From assembly GCA_019635715.1 (NCBI GenBank), contig JAHBYY010000021.1:1-57433 (forward strand): a stretch of DNA of 57,433 bases. Direction: 5' to 3'. The first letter of the stretch is position 1, and each line of letters starts with the position of its first letter. Origin of the DNA: Rhizobiaceae bacterium. Lineage in GTDB: Bacteria; Pseudomonadota; Alphaproteobacteria; Rhizobiales; Rhizobiaceae. The notes under the pieces were generated by a model. The model ran no database searches. It was not told the DNA's origin and worked only from the letters and a program-made list of their open reading frames with translations. This document shows positions 50,623 through 57,433 of the stretch, piece after piece. Position numbers and translations under genes: made by a program.

Positions 50623-53600
50623 ATGCCGCAGACACCGACCGTTTGGCGGGGCTCGACGCTCGTCAATCCGCTGACCAACGGCTTCCAGGGACAGTCGAAG
50701 ATCATCGGCCTGTCGAACGGCAACATTCTCGTCGTCTATGCCGACGACAGCGCCACCGCCCCGACCGCCGGCCGCGACGTCTCCGGCGTGATCTACGACG
50801 CAACGGGCGCCATCGTCCGCGCCGCGTTCCAGCTCAACACCATACATTTCGCCGATACCGAGGAACTCCCCAGCGTCGCCGCCACCAATGACGGCGGCTT
50901 CGTTATGGCCTATCTGGACACCAATGCGAGCGGAAGTTCGGTGCGGACCGAGCGCTACGACGCGGACGGCGACAGCATCGACGCCGGCGCCGCCTATGTC
51001 GACAACAGCGCGGCGATCGTCGGCAATCCGTCGATCGCGGTGAACACGGCCGACAATTCGTTCTTCGTCACCTACGAGCACAAGTCCGGCACCAACGAGA
51101 CGATCCGCGGCCGCAAGCTCGACGCAGCGCTCAACACGGTCGGCGAGGAGAAGATCGTTCGCGCGGATGATGATCCGGATACCGCTGGCGTCGGGAACTT
51201 CACCTCCGATACCGCGGTGCTGGCGAACGGAGCCTACGTCACCGTCTACGAGCGCGCGGCGGCGGGCTTCTTCGAATCCGTCAAGAATATCGACGTGACG
51301 CTGAGCACGACGGCGGGCACGACGGACGACACGATAGAGGTCGACGGCGAGAGCATCGACGACCATGTGTTCGCGCCGAAAATCGCCGCCCTGCCGGACG
51401 GCGGGTTCGTCGTCGTCTGGGTCAAGGCGGAGACCACCGAAGGCGAGAGCAACGACAACATCCTCTACAGGATCTACGATGCCGACGGCAAAGCCAGGAC
51501 GGGCGTTCTGACCGCCGTCGACAGCACCAGCGACCACGCGCTTCCGGACGTGATCGGCCTGAAGGACAACACCTTCTTCATCGCCTGGGACGACAAGACG
51601 GAAGGCGACATCGAGGGCAGGCTGTACAACGCCACGACCGGTGCGGCGATCGGCAGCGCCATCAACATCCAGACGACCGATGATCCGCGAAACCTCAACC
51701 TCGGCGCCACGACCGACGGTCGCATCCTGGTGACCTACCAGACGCTGACGCCGGGCGACGACGTCAAGTTCGAGATCTTCGACCCGCGCAGCGGCACGAT
51801 CACCGCCGAGCCCGGCGAGGGCCAGGTGACGGCCCGCACCGAGGGCTCGACCCTCATCGGCTCCACTTCCGCGGAACGCCTGATCGGCCGCAACGGCGAC
51901 GACACCTTCATCTATCCGCATGCCAGCGTCGGCGCGGGCAACATCGACAAGATCGAGGGCGGCGGCGGCACCAACACATTCTCGATCACCGCGCTCCCCG
52001 GCCAGATGATCGTCGACCTGAAGGCAGGCATCTTCGCCAGCGGCAATGCCGAGCAGGCGCTGACCGTGCGCGCGACGCTGAGCCAGATCCAAAACGTGAC
52101 GGTGGCCGGCGCCCAGGACGTGCGGGGCAGCGACGGCATCAATTTCATCACCGCGACCGGAGCCTTCAACAACACGCTGCTCGGCCTCGGCGGCGCCGAC
52201 ACGCTGAAGGGCGGCGGCGGCGACGATCACCTCGACGGCGGGACCGGCGTCGACACGCTCGAAGGCGGCGACGGCAGCGACACCTATGTGGTCGACGATC
52301 CGGACGAGGTTGTCGTCGAAGCCGCTGGCAAGGGTGCGCTCGACGTCGTCAGGACCTCGGGCAGCTATGCGCTGCCGGCGAATGCCGAGATCGAGCGGCT
52401 GGAGACGACGAACGCGCTGGGGATCGAGGCCATCACGCTGGTGGGCAACCAGTTCAAGCAGACGATCGTCGGCAACGACGGCGAGAACCAGATGCTCGGC
52501 GATGGCCCGAACGGCGGCGCCGACACACTGGAGGGCCGCGGCGGCAACGACACCTACTACATCACCAACGCCGCCATGGTCGTCATCGAAGAAGCCGGAA
52601 AGGGCGCGCTCGACAGGGTCGTTGCCCTCGTGGATTACGCGCTGTCGGCCGGCGCCCATGTCGAGCGCATGGAGGCGAATGCGCTGGTGATCCCGACTGC
52701 CCGCTCGTTGAAGGGTAACGCCCTCGCGCAAGAGCTGATCGGCCACGCCGGCAAGGATGTCCTCGACGATGGCGGCGCCGGCAAGGCCGACACGCTCAGT
52801 GGTTTGGGCGGCGACGACACCTATGTCGTCAACAACAGCGGCGACGTGATCGTGGAGGCTGCGGACCAGGGCCTCGACAGCGTGCTGACCAACGTCACCT
52901 TCGACCTGCTGGAAGGTGTGCATGTCGAACTGCTGCGGGCGGCCCATCCGGGCGCGACCACCGCGATCAACCTCTTCGGCAACACCCTCAAGCAGGAAGT
53001 CCACGGCAATGACGGCAGCAACATCATCAGCGACGGCGGCAAGGGCAGTGCCGACGTGCTGGTCGGCCGCGGCGGCAACGACACCTATCGAATCTACAAT
53101 TCCGGCGATCTGATCAAGGAATCGTCCACCCAGGGCGCGGCCGACACCGTGCTGGCGGCGGTCGACTACACGCTCGGCACCTCCGTTCACGTCGAGGTGC
53201 TCGCGACGCTCGATCCGGCCGGAGCCGCGCCGCTCGCGCTGTTCGGCAACGAGTTCGGCCAGACGATCACCGGCAACAAGGGCGCCAATGTGCTGCGCGG
53301 CTATGACGGCGACGATACGATCAACGGCGGCGACGGCGCCGACAAGATCTCCGGCGGTCTCGGCAACGACACGCTGGCCGGCAATGTCGGGGCCGACACC
53401 TATTACTTCAGCTATGCGCTGAACGGCACGACCAATGTCGACACGATCAAGGGTTTTTCGTCGATCGACCTGATCTCGCTCAACGCATCGATCTTTGCGC
53501 AGGCCGGCCCAGCCGGCGCGCTGGCCGCCTCGGCCTTCGCCGCCAGTGCCGACGGCAAGGCGACCACAGCGGCGCATCGCATCACCTACGAGACCGACAC

Positions 53601-53709
53601 CGGCATCCTGCGCTACGATTCCGACGGCACCGGCGCGGCGGCGGCGGTCGCCTTCGCCATCATGCAGGGCCTGCCATCGATGAATGCCGGGGATTTCGTC
53701 GTGGCGTGA
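50623..53709 (+). CDS. RTX calcium-binding protein with beta-propeller-like N-terminus (RTX 1)
   Basis: The 1028-residue acidic protein has no Sec signal, as expected for type I secretion. Residues about 1-390 hold repeats such as LPSVAATNDGGFVMAYLD and IAALPDGGFVVVWVKAE, a pattern of propeller blades. From residue about 400 it has RTX nonapeptides (GGADTLKGGGGDDHLDGG, GGDGADKISGGLGND) in modules of about 90 residues, each with GGNDTYxIxN and HVExL. The C-terminal 100 residues (TNVDTIKGFSSIDLISL, then TYETDTGILRYDSDG) likely hold the secretion signal. Expected to be exported and fold on binding Ca2+. No type I exporter gene is in the window. Confidence 0.9.
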   Translation: MPQTPTVWRGSTLVNPLTNGFQGQSKIIGLSNGNILVVYADDSATAPTAGRDVSGVIYDATGAIVRAAFQLNTIHFADTEELPSVAATNDGGFVMAYLDTNASGSSVRTERYDADGDSIDAGAAYVDNSAAIVGNPSIAVNTADNSFFVTYEHKSGTNETIRGRKLDAALNTVGEEKIVRADDDPDTAGVGNFTSDTAVLANGAYVTVYERAAAGFFESVKNIDVTLSTTAGTTDDTIEVDGESIDDHVFAPKIAALPDGGFVVVWVKAETTEGESNDNILYRIYDADGKARTGVLTAVDSTSDHALPDVIGLKDNTFFIAWDDKTEGDIEGRLYNATTGAAIGSAINIQTTDDPRNLNLGATTDGRILVTYQTLTPGDDVKFEIFDPRSGTITAEPGEGQVTARTEGSTLIGSTSAERLIGRNGDDTFIYPHASVGAGNIDKIEGGGGTNTFSITALPGQMIVDLKAGIFASGNAEQALTVRATLSQIQNVTVAGAQDVRGSDGINFITATGAFNNTLLGLGGADTLKGGGGDDHLDGGTGVDTLEGGDGSDTYVVDDPDEVVVEAAGKGALDVVRTSGSYALPANAEIERLETTNALGIEAITLVGNQFKQTIVGNDGENQMLGDGPNGGADTLEGRGGNDTYYITNAAMVVIEEAGKGALDRVVALVDYALSAGAHVERMEANALVIPTARSLKGNALAQELIGHAGKDVLDDGGAGKADTLSGLGGDDTYVVNNSGDVIVEAADQGLDSVLTNVTFDLLEGVHVELLRAAHPGATTAINLFGNTLKQEVHGNDGSNIISDGGKGSADVLVGRGGNDTYRIYNSGDLIKESSTQGAADTVLAAVDYTLGTSVHVEVLATLDPAGAAPLALFGNEFGQTITGNKGANVLRGYDGDDTINGGDGADKISGGLGNDTLAGNVGADTYYFSYALNGTTNVDTIKGFSSIDLISLNASIFAQAGPAGALAASAFAASADGKATTAAHRITYETDTGILRYDSDGTGAAAAVAFAIMQGLPSMNAGDFVVA
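52279..53400 (+). repeat. tandem coding modules of about 267 bp in RTX 1
   Basis: The codons for the DTY landmark recur at 52279, 52549, 52816, 53080 and 53395, giving steps of 270, 267, 264 and 315 bp. Each module has an RTX run, DTYxV/IxN, VVEAAxxG and HVExL. It is a protein-level tandem duplication, not a CRISPR or transposon repeat. The same module recurs in the third RTX gene at 57094 and 57361 (267 bp). Confidence 0.85.
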
Positions 53710-53800
53710 GCGGGTGCGGCTTCGGGCCCATCACCTGGCTTTCTCAAGATGCGTTGTCCGACGGGGCAAGGTGAAGGACCTGAACGCACCTCTGAATTCG

Positions 53801-53877
53801 ATGGAAGCAACCTTGTTGTTTCCATTGTGCGGTCACTACGAATATGTAAATACTACCGCCGTTTGGAAAAATTTTCC
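53801..53877. promoter_or_regulatory. AT-rich segment with two hairpins before RTX 2
   Basis: An 11-bp inverted repeat with one mismatch (ATGGAAGCAAC-CTT-GTTGTTTCCAT, 53801-53825) and the palindrome GGAAAA-A-TTTTCC (53865-53877) lie in the 262-bp gap between the first two RTX genes. The gap is clearly less GC-rich than its surroundings. They may be terminator, operator or leader elements; RTX 2 thus probably has its own promoter. Confidence 0.45.
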
Positions 53878-53971
53878 TCGCCCGATCGACGAATTTCCAT
53901 CCGGGAGATTTTTCCATCGTGTCGATAGGTTCTAGATTTTTGTTTCCCTCCAAGTATTGGGAGAATCCGGA

Positions 53972-55579
53972 ATGGCTACGTTGAAAACAACCGGCGGCGC
54001 ATTGCCGGGGGATGACTATGTATGGAGCCTCGGCGAACTCATCTTCTTCAAAGATGCCGACATCGTCGGGACGCCAACGACGAGCACGGTCCGCTACAAG
54101 CTGGACAATGGCTACGTCGTAAAGCTCTCGGGCACCGGTCTGGCGCTTGACGGCGCCGAACCGATCGGCGGCACCCTGACCGGGTTGCAGGTTCTGATGC
54201 CGGATGGAACGACGCCTATCCACACCCTGACCGGGCTCAGCCGCTCCTTCGCAGCCGTTGGCGACCAGGCGGATTTCTATGCGACGGATGCGTGGCAGCT
54301 AACGATGTGGCTGCTCAGCGGCAACGACACTCTCACCGGCTCCAACGACGGCTTCACCGACATGTTCGGCGGACACGGCACCAACACCTACAACGCCGGC
54401 ACCGCGGGATCGCACATGGGCGGCGGATCGGGGGTCGACACCTACAAGGGCAACACCGGCTACGACATCGTCTCCTTCACCGACAGCCACTACGACGCGA
54501 CGGTCCTGCAGGGCGTGACGGTGGACCTCAGTTCCAACACGGCGATTGATCCTTGGGGCAACAAGGAGTCGCTGACGCTGATCGACGAGGTCCGGGGTAC
54601 TCAGTTCGGAGACACCCTCAAGGGCTCCAACGCCGCCGAGACCTTTATGGGACTGGGTGGCCGCGACAACATAGACGGCGGCGGCGGCTTCGATGTCGTG
54701 CGGTACGACCGGGACGAGCGCAGGGGCGGCGATCTGGGCGTCACGGTCGACCTTGCCGCGGAGACCGCGACCGACGGCTTCGGCCGCAAGGATACGATCA
54801 AGAACATCGAGGGCGTGCGCGGCACCAACCAGATCGACAAGCTTTACGGCAGCGACGTCTACAACGATCTGCGCGGCCTCGCCGGCAATGACTGGCTCGA
54901 CGGACGCGGCGACGGCGATTCCATGGCGGGCGGCGAAGGCGACGACACCTATGTCGTCGACAGCGTCAACGACTTCGTCGAGGAGAACCGCGACAACGGC
55001 AACGGCGTCGATACGGTGCGGTCGACCATCACCATCGACCTCGCCGACACCGATCACTTCCGCGGCGAGGTCGAGAACGTCGTCCTTCTCGGCACCAAAG
55101 ACCTTGCGGTCGACGGCAACGCCCTGAAGAACGCCATCACCGGCAACAGCGGCGCCAACACGCTGCGCGGTGCCGACGGCGACGACACGATCAGCGGCGG
55201 CGACGGCGCCGACAAGATCAGCGGCGGGCGCGGCAACGACAAGCTGGCCGGCAATGCCGGTGCCGACAGCTACTACTTCGGCAATGCGCTCAGCGCCACG
55301 ACCAATGTCGACACGATCTCCGGCTTCTCGTCGATCGATTCGCTCTACCTTTCCAAGGCCATCTTCACGCAGGCCGGCCCGGTCGGGGAATTGGCTGCCG
55401 CCGCCTTCACGGCAAACGCCGACGGCGCGGCGAAGGACGCCAGCGACCGCATCATCTACGAAACCGATACGGGCATCGTGCGCTACGACGCCGACGGCAA
55501 CGGTTCGGGCGCGGCGATCGTCTTCGCGGTGCTGACCGGAAACCCGGCCCTGACCAGCGCCGACATCTTCATCTATTGA
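53972..55579 (+). CDS. RTX calcium-binding protein (RTX 2)
   Basis: The 535-residue protein starts at ATG 53972 after TTGGGAGA. The N-terminal 110 residues are unlike RTX 1. From about residue 110 there are calcium-binding nonapeptides (LLSGNDTLTGSNDGF, GLGGRDNIDGGGGFD, GGDGADKISGGRGND) with VDLAAETATDGFG segments. The C-terminal 110 residues (TNVDTISGFSSIDSLYL, YETDTGIVRYDADGNG) are closely related to those of RTX 1 and probably carry the secretion signal. No Sec signal or membrane segment is seen. A role in the extracellular matrix, adhesion or biofilm is usual for such proteins but not shown. Confidence 0.9.
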   Translation: MATLKTTGGALPGDDYVWSLGELIFFKDADIVGTPTTSTVRYKLDNGYVVKLSGTGLALDGAEPIGGTLTGLQVLMPDGTTPIHTLTGLSRSFAAVGDQADFYATDAWQLTMWLLSGNDTLTGSNDGFTDMFGGHGTNTYNAGTAGSHMGGGSGVDTYKGNTGYDIVSFTDSHYDATVLQGVTVDLSSNTAIDPWGNKESLTLIDEVRGTQFGDTLKGSNAAETFMGLGGRDNIDGGGGFDVVRYDRDERRGGDLGVTVDLAAETATDGFGRKDTIKNIEGVRGTNQIDKLYGSDVYNDLRGLAGNDWLDGRGDGDSMAGGEGDDTYVVDSVNDFVEENRDNGNGVDTVRSTITIDLADTDHFRGEVENVVLLGTKDLAVDGNALKNAITGNSGANTLRGADGDDTISGGDGADKISGGRGNDKLAGNAGADSYYFGNALSATTNVDTISGFSSIDSLYLSKAIFTQAGPVGELAAAAFTANADGAAKDASDRIIYETDTGIVRYDADGNGSGAAIVFAVLTGNPALTSADIFIY

Positions 55580-55586
55580 TCCCGCA

Positions 55587-55616
55587 CCGGGGCCGCCGGC
55601 ACGCCGGCGGCCCCGG
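55587..55616. terminator. strong GC hairpin after RTX 2
   Basis: A perfect 14-bp stem, CCGGGGCCGCCGGC with GCCGGCGGCCCCGG, has an AC spacer and lies 8 bases after the RTX 2 stop. It is followed by AAGCAAATCTTAAA, not a clear T-run. It is likely to stop or slow transcription between RTX 2 and RTX 3. Confidence 0.65.
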
Positions 55617-55713
55617 AAGCAAATCTTAAACGCCGCCAGGCTAGACTGCCCGCGCGGGTCGCGCTGCCATTCCTGAACGGAACGAGCGGCCGGCCGCATT
55701 GGGAGGAAAGCGT

Positions 55714-57433
55714 TTGGCGACAATCACCTACCAGGTCGAAAACTCGGTTCCCGAATTTTCGACCACCTATTCCGCGAAATTCGATGCGACTTCCGACGAG
55801 ACCCGGCCGATCGTCACGCCATTGGCCGACGGCGGCTTTGCCGTGGCGTTCCAGTGGGCCAAGCTGCCGCAGCCTGGCGACCAGACCATCGTGGTCGACA
55901 TCTACAACAGCGATGGCAGCCGGCGTTTCGGCGACACCTCCGTCCTGATCAACAAGGCGGTCGCGGGTTCGAGCACGGTCGACGCCGCGATGACGCAACT
56001 GACCGACGGGCGCCTGCTCGTGTCGTGGACCGACACCGACAATGCCGGCATCCATTACGGCATCATCAACCCGTCGACCGGCCTCGTGCTCGTCACCGAC
56101 AGGCTGATGGACTGGACCGACGAGAACGACCTCGCAAGCGACGTCGTGGCCATCGCCGGCGGCGGCTGGGCCCTCGTCAAGCAGGACGACGTCGCCCCGA
56201 CCGACCAGGATGCCGACCTGTTGATCTACAATTCGGCCGGTACCAACATCGCCGAGACCGCGCTCAACAACAATGCCGGCGAAGACGAGCAGGCACCCTC
56301 GGCGGCCGTGCTGAAGAGCGGGCCCTATGCCGGCCACATCGCCGTCGCCTATGAGCGCGAGACCTTCAACGACACCGACGAATTCTCGATCGTCGTCGAG
56401 CTGTTCACCCCGGCCGGTAAGAGGGTGCTCGGGCCAATCGTCCTCGACAGCGCCGGGCAGAACCGCCGGCCCGATATCGTCGCCCTCAACGACGGGGGAT
56501 TCGCGGTCGCCTATGAGGACGACACCTGGGGGCCGCCGGGAGCCTCCGTCGGCGTCTTCGACGCCGCCGGAAATCTGCGCGGCATCCTGCGCGTCGACAG
56601 CAACGCCAATGTCGACCGCGATCTGTCGATCGGCGTGCTGGCCAACGGCTTCATCTACGTCACCTGGACCGAGGCCGCCGCCTCCGAGGATATCCGCAGC
56701 GCCATCTTCGATCCGGCGACGCTGGCGCGGGTGATGTCCTACGGCGCGGTCGAGACCCAGGCGTTGCCGCAGGACCATTCCTCCGTCGCCATGCTGGCCA
56801 ACGGAAAGGTGGTCACCGCCTGGACGGATGCCAATCCGACGCTGGCCGACGGCAATACCGACCCCGGCGATGCGCATGTCTCGATCCAGATCGACGAGAT
56901 CGTCCGCGTCACGACCGGCGACGCCGCCGGAGAGACGTTGAGCGGCGATGCGCTGGTCGACAGGATCCACGGAAACGGCGGCGCCGATACGCTGAACGGC
57001 CTCGGCGGCAACGATTTCCTTTACGGAGACGCCGGCGAAGACACGCTCGACGGCGGGTCCGGTGACGACACGCTGGCCGGCGGAGCCGACAGCGACATCT
57101 ATCTCGTCGACAGCATGAGGGATGTCGTCGTCGAGAGCGCGACGGGCGGAGCCGCAGACTGGGTCAAGGCGGCATCGACCTATGACCTTCTCGAAGGCGT
57201 GCATGTCGAGATCCTGTCGACGACGAACGACAAGGGCACGGCGGCCATCAACCTCTACGGCAACACGCTGAAGCAGACGACGACCGGCAATGCCGGCAGG
57301 AACATCCTCTCCGACGGCGGCAAGGGGGCGGCCGATACGCTGATCGGGCTGGGCGGCAACGACACCTACAAGATCTACAATGCCGGCACGGTCGTCGTCG
57401 AAGGCGCCGGCGAGGGTTTGAAGGACACGGTCA
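55714..57433 (+). CDS. RTX calcium-binding protein, 3' end beyond window (RTX 3)
   Basis: The frame is open from TTG 55714 to the window end (573 codons and one base) with no stop. TTG is the best start: GGGAGGA at 55701-55707 is at ideal distance, and an in-frame stop lies at 55627. Residues about 1-390 contain propeller-like repeats (PLADGGFAVAFQW, LTDGRLLVSWTD, ALNDGGFAVAYEDD, VLANGFIYVTWTE, MLANGKVVTAWTD). From about residue 400 RTX nonapeptides (GNGGADTLNGLGGND, GDAGEDTLDGGSGDD) follow, then modules nearly the same as RTX 1 (INLYGNTLKQ, NILSDGGKGAADTL). The missing C-terminus should hold the secretion signal. It is a paralogue of RTX 1. Confidence 0.9.
   Translation, partial: MATITYQVENSVPEFSTTYSAKFDATSDETRPIVTPLADGGFAVAFQWAKLPQPGDQTIVVDIYNSDGSRRFGDTSVLINKAVAGSSTVDAAMTQLTDGRLLVSWTDTDNAGIHYGIINPSTGLVLVTDRLMDWTDENDLASDVVAIAGGGWALVKQDDVAPTDQDADLLIYNSAGTNIAETALNNNAGEDEQAPSAAVLKSGPYAGHIAVAYERETFNDTDEFSIVVELFTPAGKRVLGPIVLDSAGQNRRPDIVALNDGGFAVAYEDDTWGPPGASVGVFDAAGNLRGILRVDSNANVDRDLSIGVLANGFIYVTWTEAAASEDIRSAIFDPATLARVMSYGAVETQALPQDHSSVAMLANGKVVTAWTDANPTLADGNTDPGDAHVSIQIDEIVRVTTGDAAGETLSGDALVDRIHGNGGADTLNGLGGNDFLYGDAGEDTLDGGSGDDTLAGGADSDIYLVDSMRDVVVESATGGAADWVKAASTYDLLEGVHVEILSTTNDKGTAAINLYGNTLKQTTTGNAGRNILSDGGKGAADTLIGLGGNDTYKIYNAGTVVVEGAGEGLKDTV

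Noticed and set aside
52279-53400. CRISPR-like regular repeats
   Set aside because: Period is about 267 bp, the copies diverge and they are in frame; they are RTX protein modules.
50527-53577. 1016-codon minus-strand frame opposite RTX 1
   Set aside because: The length comes from the GC-rich repetitive codon pattern of the RTX modules. The translation is low-complexity (Arg/Asp/Val/Gly-rich) with no family motif or ribosome binding site.

Overview
The window is GC-rich, densely packed alphaproteobacterial DNA. A TIGR03808-type Tat protein, a rhizobial-type L-asparaginase II, a bet locus with choline-sulfatase, and several families of GC-rich intergenic palindromes all point to Rhizobiales, most likely Mesorhizobium or another Phyllobacteriaceae. 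This placement is inference from gene content, not from a search. There is one tRNA (Pro, CGG). I see no phage, transposase, CRISPR array or replication origin.

Region by region. 0.1-5.9 kb holds housekeeping and poorly known genes: a GreA/GreB-type factor, the Tat repetitive protein, L-asparaginase II, a DUF3750 protein, a secreted protein and a thiolase. 6.0-11.1 kb is a choline-O-sulfate/choline locus (betI, betC, a threonine-dehydratase-like gene, betA) with an operator-like palindrome before betI and no betB. 11.2-21 kb holds tRNA-Pro, a kinase/oxidoreductase pair, a LysR regulator divergent from a sugar-type ABC transporter with a lactonase-like amidohydrolase, and an aminotransferase. 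21.2-25.7 kb holds a dimethylglycine-dehydrogenase-type flavoprotein and an orphan Tat-type solute-binding protein.

26-38.4 kb is a long plus-strand operon divergent from a LysR regulator: MmgE/PrpD protein, heterotetrameric sarcosine-oxidase-like genes (soxBDAG), a DapA-family lyase, a 2-hydroxyacid dehydrogenase, a non-pyrrolysine MttB-family methyltransferase and a D-aminoacylase-type deacylase. 38.6-44.4 kb is a minus-strand operon in which RidA, D-hydantoinase, N-carbamoyl-D-amino-acid hydrolase, FAD amino-acid oxidoreductase, M20 carbamoylase/amidase and isochorismatase-type hydrolase are nearly or actually overlapping. It reads as a complete route from a 5-substituted hydantoin, or an N-methylhydantoin, to an oxo acid and ammonia. 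44.8-50.2 kb runs away from it on the plus strand: MFS transporter, SDR, epimerase, PuuE-type deacetylase and a dihydroorotase-like protein lacking half of its usual metal ligands. 50.6 kb to the end holds three consecutive RTX calcium-binding proteins built from shared modules. The third starts at TTG and runs off the window.

Taken together, 6-44 kb looks like an island for stripping methyl groups and nitrogen from small quaternary amines, N-methyl amino acids and cyclic ureides. The most notable points are the six-gene hydantoin/D-amino-acid operon, the MttB-SoxBDAG-DapA combination with a SoxD that lacks zinc-site cysteines, a 269-bp terminal-inverted-repeat element between soxB and soxD, and a perfect 50-bp inverted repeat inside the bet operon.
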